From: Terriglobia bacterium
Lineage (GTDB): Bacteria > Acidobacteriota > Terriglobia > UBA7540
Assembly (NCBI GenBank): GCA_030040455.1
Contig: JASHTR010000175.1
Coordinates: forward strand, 1 to 5,720
Reading direction: 5' to 3'
Length of the DNA stretch: 5,720 nt
Part shown: positions 1 through 5,720 of the stretch, piece by piece
Layout: every line of letters begins with the position of its first letter
How positions within the stretch are numbered: the stretch's first letter is position 1
Position numbers and translations under genes: made by a program
The notes under the pieces: model-generated
The model's database searches: none
What the model was told of the DNA's origin: nothing
What the model saw: the letters and a program-made list of their open reading frames with translations, nothing else

Positions 1-1
1 G

Positions 2-226
2 GCGGCGCTGGCAAAGCAGGTCAGGATGCCACTCTGTAGCTCCGTCATGTCTACTTACTTCTGGTCTCATGAGTATATCCGTCTATTCGTCGCCCCGATT
101 CTGCGGCCGCTGCGGAAGCAGCTAAAGAACACGCGAAAGGTCCAGGCGAGCACGGCGAATCAGGGTCTTGCCCAAAAATCAGCAAGGTTGGCTTTGAAGT
201 TTGAAGCATCTGTGGGAGAGAGTTGA
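2..226 (+). CDS. possible 3' end of an upstream gene (uncertain)
   Basis: The frame starting at base 2 is open from the left edge to a TGA at 224-226, three bases before the ATG of the next gene, so it could be the tail of a translationally coupled upstream gene. Against this, the residues from about base 120 on are a low-complexity mix of K, Q, A and S, and I recognise no family. The frame starting at base 1 ends sooner, at a TAG at 37-39 after GGAGKAGQDATL, and is an equally plausible gene end; bases 40-229 would then be non-coding leader. If an independent gene were meant, the first ATG of the long frame is at 26, without a convincing ribosome binding site. No function is proposed. Confidence 0.18.
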   Translation, partial: AALAKQVRMPLCSSVMSTYFWSHEYIRLFVAPILRPLRKQLKNTRKVQASTANQGLAQKSARLALKFEASVGES

Positions 227-229
227 TCT

Positions 230-2485
230 ATGGACAGAAGGAATTTCCTGAAAAATACGGCTGCAAGCATGGGTGCTCTTGCGGGGTTGACGACGGGTGG
301 CACGAAGGGTGAGCCGACCCCAATGATCGAGTCTCCCATCAAGGACATAGTAGTCCCGCCTGATGGATACCATGCACCAGACTGGTTGCGGTATTCGCGC
401 ACCGTCTATTTCGACGGCTACACGCCTCCCATTTATCCCCACATCGACGAGTTTGACGCTGAGCGCTTGGTCAGAATAGTACGGGAACTGGGCGGCGATA
501 CCCTGCGCCTTCAGCCAATCGGCTTCTGGGCGACATTCCCTACCAAATCCGGCTACCCCCTTCATCCGGAATTGGGGAATCGGGACCTGCTCTGGGAGAC
601 GGTTCAGGCCTGCCGCAAGGCGGGTTTACATATCTACTGCTATACCAAGTACAACAATCCGTTTCTGTCGATGCGGTATGTGGACGCGCATCCGGAATAC
701 AACGACTGGATTCTCCACGGCCCGGATGGAAAACCGTCGATTACCTTCGAGCATGAGGGCTATGGGGTCATCCCACTGTGCGACGCGACGGGCGACGCCT
801 ACCGGAGAGCGATTCACCAAGTGATCCGGGATTATACCACCTATGACATCGATGGCGCGTACTTCGACTCCCCGAGCGGTTTCGGTTATACCGGGATTTG
901 CTACTGCCCGACCTGCCGAAGAAAATTCAAGGCCTATTGCGGAATGGACATGAGCCGCCTCCAGAATCCTGATGACATGCAAGCTAGGATTGCCTGGTAT
1001 CAGTGGTTCAATGAGATGGAATATCAGGACCTGCTCGACTTCCGCAAAATTCTTCACGATTCTGGCAAGTTCATGATCTGCCACAATGGAGCCACTTGGC
1101 GGCCGCAATCGTTGCGCGAGCAATACCGTATCCCAGACGGTTTCATGAATGGCGAAAATCAGGTGCAGGTCTATAATCGCATCATGACGGCGATGATGGG
1201 GGCCTCGATGGCACGCCCAACCAAGAAACTCTCGCAAATGTACATGGGCGACTATTGCCTGTCCAGCCCCGGCACGCCGCCGCATGACCATCCGTGGACG
1301 CTGGAAAACACCAGCGAAGAGGACACCGACGAGGTGCTGATGGATGGCTTCGGGACGCTAGCCGCCGGCTCCATTCCGATGTATGCCACGCTCAATCGAT
1401 TGTATTTCGGCCTGGGAGATGGAAGCAATCGGCCGGCACAAGAAGTTTACGAAGTCATGCGCCGGGTTGAACCAATTCTTAAAGATAGCGTCGTGGTTCC
1501 GTATGTCGCAGTCGTGCCCTCGTGGGAGGCTTTACAAGTCTGGCGCACAAAACGCGAGAGCTGGAATGTCAATATGTGCGAGGGCTTCACGCTGGCCATG
1601 CTGGATGAGCACATCAGCTTGGATGTTTGCCCCAGTACCGAGGTCAACGAAAGCTGGCTGGAAGGACAGCGCGTGATCGCCCTTTGCGGTGCTTCAGGAT
1701 TAACGGATTATACCGCGAAGCTCCTCACGGATTGGGTCCAGGGCGGCGGGGGCTTGCTGGCCACGTATGACACGGGCCTATACGATCAAAACGGCCATGT
1801 ACGGCCAAGCGGAGCGCTAAAAGAAGTCTTGGGAATTGAGTTCACGGGTGAGGCGCTTCCCACCCAGCCGGAGTGCTACTACCGGATCACGGAAACGCAT
1901 CCTGCGCTCGGTCGTTACCAAGCAGGCTCGATGGTCAAAGCGGACAGCCGGCTCCTGCCCGTGCACGCTTTTGGGGGTGCGAAAGTCTTGGCAGAGTGCT
2001 GGGATTTGGGTACCAAGGAAGTCCGAGGGCCGGCAATTGTCGTTAATACCTACGGCAAAGGCCGCACTGTTTATATCAGCGGCAGCTTGGAGGCTAATTA
2101 CACTTACAACCGAGTTCCATCGCACCGGCGGGTTCTGGCCTCGGCTGTTCGCTACTTGGCGCAAGAGGCGCCGCAGCCGTTCGAGATCAGCGCGCCCAAA
2201 GGCGTGTACGGTCTCCTGCGCCGTGCTCCCAACGGGGACCTGATGCTCTGGCTCCTGGCCAACGTAGGGTTTAAGGATGCTGACATCGGACGCATGCGGC
2301 AAGAATACATGCCGGTCTCCAAGATAGAAGCTAGAGTCCTGATTCCCGACGGCAAAAGAGTACGGACCGTGCATTTGGTACGAGCCGGCCGCGAGGTGCC
2401 TTTTACGATCGAGAGTGGTTACGCGGTGGCGAGACTGTCCGATGTTCACGTGGCGGAGATTGCTCATATAGAATTAAGCTCATGA
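230..2485 (+). CDS. Tat-exported GH42/GHL6-like glycoside hydrolase (beta-galactosidase-like)
   Basis: This is a 751-residue protein, probably an exported glycosidase of unknown substrate. The start ATG follows GGGAGAG (214-220) with a 9-base spacer and places a Tat motif, RRNFLK, at residues 3-8, with a short weakly hydrophobic stretch at 11-20; there is no lipobox and no clear AxA cleavage site. Residues about 50-400 look like a (beta/alpha)8 barrel: a strand with DTLRLQPIGFW (90-100), DIDGAYFDSP (206-215), then CYCPTC (C224, C226, C229) and RKF. The CxCxxC spacing matches the zinc-binding cysteines of GH42 beta-galactosidases. Candidate catalytic acids are D208, D213 and E309 (FMNGEN), but the GH42 Asn-Glu pair is not visible before the cysteines. 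Residues about 420-645 resemble the amidotransferase-like trimerisation domain: a VIALCGASGLTDYTAKLL stretch (482-499), GGGGLLATYDTGLYD (505-519) and YGKGRTVYISGSL (608-620). Residues 650-751 form a small beta domain. Fold-level call fairly sure; substrate unknown. Confidence 0.8.
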   Translation: MDRRNFLKNTAASMGALAGLTTGGTKGEPTPMIESPIKDIVVPPDGYHAPDWLRYSRTVYFDGYTPPIYPHIDEFDAERLVRIVRELGGDTLRLQPIGFWATFPTKSGYPLHPELGNRDLLWETVQACRKAGLHIYCYTKYNNPFLSMRYVDAHPEYNDWILHGPDGKPSITFEHEGYGVIPLCDATGDAYRRAIHQVIRDYTTYDIDGAYFDSPSGFGYTGICYCPTCRRKFKAYCGMDMSRLQNPDDMQARIAWYQWFNEMEYQDLLDFRKILHDSGKFMICHNGATWRPQSLREQYRIPDGFMNGENQVQVYNRIMTAMMGASMARPTKKLSQMYMGDYCLSSPGTPPHDHPWTLENTSEEDTDEVLMDGFGTLAAGSIPMYATLNRLYFGLGDGSNRPAQEVYEVMRRVEPILKDSVVVPYVAVVPSWEALQVWRTKRESWNVNMCEGFTLAMLDEHISLDVCPSTEVNESWLEGQRVIALCGASGLTDYTAKLLTDWVQGGGGLLATYDTGLYDQNGHVRPSGALKEVLGIEFTGEALPTQPECYYRITETHPALGRYQAGSMVKADSRLLPVHAFGGAKVLAECWDLGTKEVRGPAIVVNTYGKGRTVYISGSLEANYTYNRVPSHRRVLASAVRYLAQEAPQPFEISAPKGVYGLLRRAPNGDLMLWLLANVGFKDADIGRMRQEYMPVSKIEARVLIPDGKRVRTVHLVRAGREVPFTIESGYAVARLSDVHVAEIAHIELSS

Positions 2486-2677
2486 GCCGTCAGTGATGGA
2501 ACTAGCTCCCATTATCGGTTGCAATGTGGCTGAAAACACCGCGTGGGCGGTAGAAGCTCTCCTAATTGAGCTTTATTGGACAGCATCTCCAATCCCAGGG
2601 CGGCTGGGCAGATCTGTGTGACCACCGGGCCCCTGCTGCTCTCGATGCTTGACACCCTGATGGAGAGGAAAAAGTGG
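2486..2677 (+). other. 192-bp spacer between the two exported-protein genes
   Basis: No gene is supported here. The frame of the downstream gene is open back to a TTG at 2576, but that extension looks untranslated (see the ribosome binding site at 2662-2670). Two short inverted repeats are present: AAGCTC/GAGCTT (2554-2559 and 2568-2573, 8-base loop, followed by TATT) and CCCAG/CTGGG (2594-2598 and 2604-2608, 5-base loop). Neither has a proper U tract, so neither is called a terminator. I see no promoter with good -35 and -10 boxes at acceptable spacing. Same-strand orientation and the modest gap leave co-transcription possible. Confidence 0.5.
2662..2670 (+). promoter_or_regulatory. ribosome binding site that decides the start of the second exported-protein gene
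   Basis: GGAGAGGAA lies 7 bases before the ATG at 2678. The other in-frame starts (TTG 2576, ATG 2645, ATG 2660) have no comparable purine-rich site upstream. Starting at 2678 gives MSERRTFLK, with the Tat twin arginines at residues 4-5, whereas earlier starts would bury them behind 6 to 34 extra residues. Confidence 0.75.
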
Positions 2678-4960
2678 ATGAGTGAGCGGAGGACATTTTT
2701 AAAGCAGGCAGGGCTTCTTGGTTTAACTCCTCTGTCCACGGGCACACTGGGTTGGCCTGGTGTGAGGCCTGGGAAGGGGCAAAGCGCAGGCGCGGCGACT
2801 GATGCAGAAAACATCGTGCTGGAGAACGCCGAGATGCGGCTTGCCATCAATCCCAACGGATCGGCTGAGAGCCTGATTCACAAACCCACCGGGCAGGAGT
2901 GCCTCGCAAAAGGTGCGGACGCGCCAATGTTCACTGTGACGCAATATCGGCCATACGACAACGAGCTACAGCTTTCCTACCCTGCCAGAATCACGCATTT
3001 CCCGGCCGATCAAGTACGGCGGGAAGGAGACCGGCTGATCGTAAGCTTCGCGCTGGTTGGATACGAGGCGGCAATTGACCTTAAGATCACAGATGCTTAT
3101 ATTGCTTTCAAGTTGGAAAGCCTCACCTACAAGGGGTACACGTCGCTTAGGAAGAAGTGGCAAACTCCAATTGACGAAACTCTGTTTGTGCAATTGCCCG
3201 TGCGAAACCGCCGGAATCTGGGAGAATGGCTGAACGTGATGTGGGATGAAGAAGTCGCGGTGAATCTTCTGGCGACGGACCCCTACGCGCAAATTGACGC
3301 AAAGGCTCGCCGGGGTTACCGGTTATTCCAGGCAGGAACCGTCCGGGATGTCCGACTGGAGGGAGTGGGCGCAGCCCTGATCGCCACCGCAACGCCGCGA
3401 CTGCTGGACCGGATCGCTCGAGTGGAAGAAGACTTCAACCTTCCAAGGGGGGTCGAGAGCCGCCAGCGTAAAGAGTACAAGTACTCATACTATGAAGTTC
3501 TGAAAATGACTCCCCAAGATGCGGACCGGCACATTAAGTTTGCCAAAATGGGCGGGTTTCGAACCATGCAAATCTACTACCGCGCTTTCGCCAAAGCCGC
3601 AGGTCACTTCCAATGGCGACCCGAATATCCGAATGGAATGCGGGACCTGAAAGACATCATTTCGAAAATCGACGAAACTGAAATGATCCCCGGATGTCAC
3701 ATTCACTACAACAAAGTGGAAAAGACTGATCCCTACGTGACACCCGTTCCCGACCCGCGGTTGAACTTGTCGCAAATCTTCACCTTGGCGGCACCGGTTG
3801 ATGCGATATCGACGGTGATCACGGTAGAGGAGAATCCACAACTCTGCACCATGGATGACCGGCGACGCTTCCTAAGAATTGTAAATGAACTGATCGAATA
3901 CGACAGCTTTACCACCACCCCGCCCTATCGATTCCAGGGCTGTAAGCGGGCGGCGCTTGGCACTCAACCGGGGAGCTATGTGGCAGGAGCAAAGATTGGA
4001 CAGCTCGATATAAGCCGTGAGGTGAACCTCGTCCTCATTACCCAGAACACCGACATGCAACATGAGATAGCCGTACGATGGGGGGAGATCTACCGGGAAG
4101 CAGGATTCCGTTTCATTTACTATGACGGCGCCCAAGACGTGCCGCCCCCCTACTGGTTTACGGTGTCGCGGGCCCAGTGGCTGGTTTATCAGCAATGGGA
4201 CCCGACGCCGCTATGGGCCGAAGGAGCGTGCAAATCGCATTTTAGCTGGCACATTCTGACGCGAGGAAATGCTTTTGATGTGTTCAAGCCGGAAGTTATG
4301 AAATCCGCAACGCGCGCCTATCCGGCGGCGGAGATTCCGCGCGTGAAGGAGGATTTTACAAGCATCAATTTCGGATGGATTGGGTATTGGGCGCCTGGCC
4401 CAGAGACCATCGGCACCCAGCCGGACATGCTGGAGTATGTGACGAGCCGTGCGGCAGGCTGGGATTGCCCGATCTCGCTGGTTGGGGATTTACCCGCTTT
4501 GGAGACGCATCCGCGAACGCCGGACAATCTGGAGGTGCTCCGGAGATGGGAAGACATTCGGGCACAATCGTGGCTGACGCAACAGCAGAAAATGGCGCTT
4601 CGAAATCTCAAGCAGGAGCATACGCTGCTGGTCAACGAGCATGGGAAATTTGAATTGGTACCCTGCGAGCAGATCGAGAGAGTAGCGGGGGCAAAGCAAC
4701 CGGGACGGGCTTTCCTCTTCAGTCGCAATGGGAACGTTTGGGTGGCATACTGGCACACATCAGGCAGCGGGGTGTTGGAGATACCGCTCGAAGCGAAGCG
4801 GGTGCGGCTGATGCGGGAATTGGGGAAGCCGCTGGCCGTGAAAGGGAGCGGAAAAGTAGCGAGGTTACCGCTGGGAGAGCGAAGGTATCTGGAATGCGAA
4901 GGCTTGGCACGCCAGGAAGTAATCGCGGCTTTCCAAAACGCAAAAATCCTTTCCGGTTAA
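2678..4960 (+). CDS. Tat-exported glycoside hydrolase-like (or lyase-like) protein, family unassigned
   Basis: This is a 760-residue protein, probably acting on glycans outside the cytoplasm. It opens with a Tat signal: RRTFLK (4-9), then a hydrophobic AGLLGLTPLS (11-20). Mature sequence appears to begin around residue 40. Residues about 45-245 are strand-rich and start ENIVLENAEMRLAINPNGSA (44-63), a pattern typical of the beta-supersandwich at the front of many GH-like and polysaccharide lyase proteins (compare DUF6259-type proteins). Residues about 265-605 look like a divergent (beta/alpha)8 barrel: GGFRTMQIYYR (292-302), GCHIHYN (339-345), FRFIYYDGAQDV (477-488), LWAEGACKSHFSWHILTR (512-529). 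D483, E515 and H524 are plausible active-site residues by position only. Residues about 655-745 form a closing beta region. There is no catalytic signature I can tie to a numbered family. Pairing with the preceding Tat-exported GH42-like gene supports a carbohydrate role. It could also be a lyase or a non-catalytic binding protein. Confidence 0.7.
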   Translation: MSERRTFLKQAGLLGLTPLSTGTLGWPGVRPGKGQSAGAATDAENIVLENAEMRLAINPNGSAESLIHKPTGQECLAKGADAPMFTVTQYRPYDNELQLSYPARITHFPADQVRREGDRLIVSFALVGYEAAIDLKITDAYIAFKLESLTYKGYTSLRKKWQTPIDETLFVQLPVRNRRNLGEWLNVMWDEEVAVNLLATDPYAQIDAKARRGYRLFQAGTVRDVRLEGVGAALIATATPRLLDRIARVEEDFNLPRGVESRQRKEYKYSYYEVLKMTPQDADRHIKFAKMGGFRTMQIYYRAFAKAAGHFQWRPEYPNGMRDLKDIISKIDETEMIPGCHIHYNKVEKTDPYVTPVPDPRLNLSQIFTLAAPVDAISTVITVEENPQLCTMDDRRRFLRIVNELIEYDSFTTTPPYRFQGCKRAALGTQPGSYVAGAKIGQLDISREVNLVLITQNTDMQHEIAVRWGEIYREAGFRFIYYDGAQDVPPPYWFTVSRAQWLVYQQWDPTPLWAEGACKSHFSWHILTRGNAFDVFKPEVMKSATRAYPAAEIPRVKEDFTSINFGWIGYWAPGPETIGTQPDMLEYVTSRAAGWDCPISLVGDLPALETHPRTPDNLEVLRRWEDIRAQSWLTQQQKMALRNLKQEHTLLVNEHGKFELVPCEQIERVAGAKQPGRAFLFSRNGNVWVAYWHTSGSGVLEIPLEAKRVRLMRELGKPLAVKGSGKVARLPLGERRYLECEGLARQEVIAAFQNAKILSG

Positions 4961-5014
4961 GGGTCAGCGCATGCATAACATGAACCTCTCTCACGCCGCG
5001 GGTCGTGCTGACCC
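4961..5014 (+). repeat. inverted repeat directly after the stop codon
   Basis: GGGTCAGC (4961-4968) and GCTGACCC (5007-5014) form a perfect 8-base inverted repeat that begins at the base after the TAA of the preceding gene. The intervening 38 bases are long for a simple terminator, and the following bases (CAACGTGTTGG) are not a U tract. It could stabilise the 3' end of the transcript or be an eroded repeat; it is not called a terminator. Confidence 0.4.
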
Positions 5015-5040
5015 CAACGTGTTGGAGTCAGCAGCTTTTC

Positions 5041-5204
5041 TTAACAGGATGCTGAAAAACCCGATAATTTGTCATCCTGAGGAGCCGCAGGCGGTCCTGA
5101 GTGAAACGAAGGAAGGATCTCTGCATTGAGTTGATTTCGCAAATGCCGGGATTCTTCGCTGCGCTCAGAAGACACCGTCCCAGGCTTTTTCAGCAGCTTG
5201 TTAA
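5041..5204. repeat. 164-bp imperfect palindromic intergenic element (REP/MITE-like)
   Basis: The outer arms are TTAACAGGATGCTGAAAAA (5041-5059) and, read on the other strand, TTAACAAGCTGCTGAAAAA (5204 back to 5186), matching at 16 of 19 positions. Inside them lies a second inverted pair: GTCATCCTGAG (5071-5081) with GAAACGAAGGAAGGATC (5103-5119) against GGGATTCTTCGCTGCGCTCA and its continuation (5148-5173), whose reverse complement reads GTCTTCTGAG, then CGCAGCGAAG, then AATCCC. The left arm carries a 20-base segment (5082-5101) that the right arm lacks. No transposase or open frame lies inside. From memory, GTCATCCTGAGCGAAGCGAAG-type palindromes recur between genes in Acidobacteriota and some other soil bacteria, which suggests a dispersed element; copy number cannot be seen here. 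It ends 92 bases before the aldolase ATG and separates that gene from the upstream pair. Confidence 0.7.
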
Positions 5205-5280
5205 TGGTATTGAAAGACAAGCCTACCCTTTGTTCATGTTATCTGTGCGTGATCCCTAACGGACCAACCTTCTTCCTTTG

Positions 5281-5290
5281 AGGACAGGAA
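5281..5290 (+). promoter_or_regulatory. ribosome binding site of the DapA-family gene
   Basis: AGGACAGGAA holds two overlapping Shine-Dalgarno-like cores; the nearer, AGGAA (5286-5290), lies 6 bases before the ATG at 5297. It supports that start, which also gives the normal short N-terminus of the DapA family before the first barrel strand. Confidence 0.65.
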
Positions 5291-5296
5291 ATAGCT

Positions 5297-5720
5297 ATGC
5301 CTTTTGCACTGGAACGTTTTCGCGGGATCTTCCCGGCAGCCCTTACGATGTTCGATAAGGATAATAACCTCGACGAAGAAGCAACGGCCCGCCATTGGGA
5401 CTGGTTGATTACTCAGCAGGGCGCGGACGGGCTTGTCGTTGCCGGCAGCAGTGGGGAATTTATTGCAATGGATTTCGAGGAGCGCGTACGGCTGTTCCGC
5501 CTGGTCACGGACGTAGTTCGGAAAAGGGTGCCAGTGATTTTCGGGTCGGGCCACTATAGTACGAAGCTTGCCATCCAGCTTTCGCAAGAGGCTGAGCGAT
5601 GCGGTGCCGACGCCTTGATCGTAATCCTCCCCTACTATCAAAAGCCGTCCAAAGCGGCGGTGATCGAGCACTATCGCCGCATCCGGCAGGCCACTGACCG
5701 GCCGATCATGCTCTACAACA
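5297..5720 (+). CDS. DapA / N-acetylneuraminate lyase family aldolase (5' part, cut by window edge)
   Basis: This encodes the first 141 residues of a class I (Schiff-base) aldolase family protein; members are usually about 290-310 residues, so roughly half is missing. The family includes dihydrodipicolinate synthase, N-acetylneuraminate lyase and 2-keto-3-deoxy-sugar acid aldolases. Visible signatures are GIFPAALTMFD (10-20), GSSGEF (50-55), LPYYQKPS (111-118) and the start of the LYN motif (139-141). With a constant offset of 7, S51, Y114 and Y140 fall on E. coli DapA T44, Y107 and Y133. The Schiff-base lysine and the substrate-binding arginine (E. coli K161 and R138) lie past the edge. There is no signal peptide, so the protein should be cytoplasmic. 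Next to two exported hydrolase-like genes, a sugar-acid or sialic acid type aldolase is more likely than lysine biosynthesis, but this is inference. Serine in place of T44 does not settle the substrate. Confidence 0.88.
   Translation, partial: MPFALERFRGIFPAALTMFDKDNNLDEEATARHWDWLITQQGADGLVVAGSSGEFIAMDFEERVRLFRLVTDVVRKRVPVIFGSGHYSTKLAIQLSQEAERCGADALIVILPYYQKPSKAAVIEHYRRIRQATDRPIMLYN

Noticed and set aside
109..122. GCTGC-GGAA-GCAGC hairpin with a GNRA-type loop in the left leader
   Set aside because: Five pairs with no U tract after it and no link to a known RNA family; such a stem is expected by chance in GC-rich sequence.
626..1291. A 221-codon open frame on the minus strand inside the first exported-protein gene
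   Set aside because: It is fully antisense to a gene with a Tat signal and clear domain motifs, has no recognisable family, and is the kind of shadow frame expected in GC-rich coding sequence.
1817..2467. A 216-codon minus-strand open frame opposite the 3' part of the first gene
   Set aside because: The sense strand carries the recognisable amidotransferase-like and beta-domain motifs; the antisense translation resembles nothing known.
2554..2573. AAGCTC/GAGCTT hairpin as a terminator for the first gene
   Set aside because: The stem is only 6 pairs with an 8-base loop and is followed by TATTGG rather than a run of T.
2649..2654. TTGACA resembling a -35 promoter box
   Set aside because: It lies only 24 bases before the chosen start codon; a -10 box would fall on the ribosome binding site and start codon, and none is present.
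5210..5242. TTGAAA (5210-5215) with TGTTAT (5237-5242) as a promoter for the aldolase gene
   Set aside because: The spacing is 21 bases and the -10 box matches only four of six positions, too weak to call.
4961..5296. CRISPR array, tRNA or riboswitch in the 336-bp intergenic gap
   Set aside because: There is no regularly spaced direct repeat, no tRNA cloverleaf and no recognisable riboswitch core; the structure present is explained by the inverted repeats.
5234..5671. A 145-codon minus-strand open frame across the start of the aldolase gene
   Set aside because: The plus strand encodes unmistakable DapA-family motifs (GSSGEF, LPYYQKPS, LYN) with a good ribosome binding site, so the minus frame is a shadow.

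Overview
The window looks like a carbohydrate-use locus from an environmental bacterium with moderately high GC. All supported genes lie on the + strand: two large exported proteins with twin-arginine (Tat) signals, then the first half of a cytoplasmic DapA-family aldolase that runs off the right edge. Two features recall Acidobacteriota, or related soil lineages such as Verrucomicrobia: large Tat-exported hydrolase-like proteins encoded in series, and an intergenic palindromic repeat built around GTCATCCTGAG...GAAG and GCTGCTGAAAAA. This taxonomic placement is inferred from memory of similar loci; no marker gene is present.

Layout. Bases 1-229 hold no confident gene, possibly the extreme 3' end of an upstream one. 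Bases 230-2485 encode a 751-residue protein resembling the GH42 / hypothetical glycosyl hydrolase 6 group: Tat signal, (beta/alpha)8-like N-terminal half with a CxCxxC cysteine cluster, glutamine-amidotransferase-like (trimerisation-type) domain and small C-terminal beta domain. A 192-bp spacer follows. Bases 2678-4960 encode a 760-residue protein with a Tat signal, an N-terminal beta-sandwich-like region, a central barrel-like region with a YYDG motif, and a C-terminal beta region. I cannot assign it to a numbered glycoside hydrolase or polysaccharide lyase family. The 336-bp gap 4961-5296 holds an inverted repeat just after the stop codon and a 164-bp imperfect palindromic element (5041-5204). 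From 5297 to the edge is a DapA / N-acetylneuraminate lyase family gene, 141 codons visible.

Working model (inference): the two exported proteins release sugars, perhaps acidic or modified ones, from a glycan outside the cytoplasm. The DapA-family enzyme then cleaves a 2-keto acid derived from them inside the cell. The substrate cannot be read from the sequence. No transporter, regulator or sensor is visible here, and the palindromic element separates the aldolase gene from the first two genes, so one transcript is not certain.
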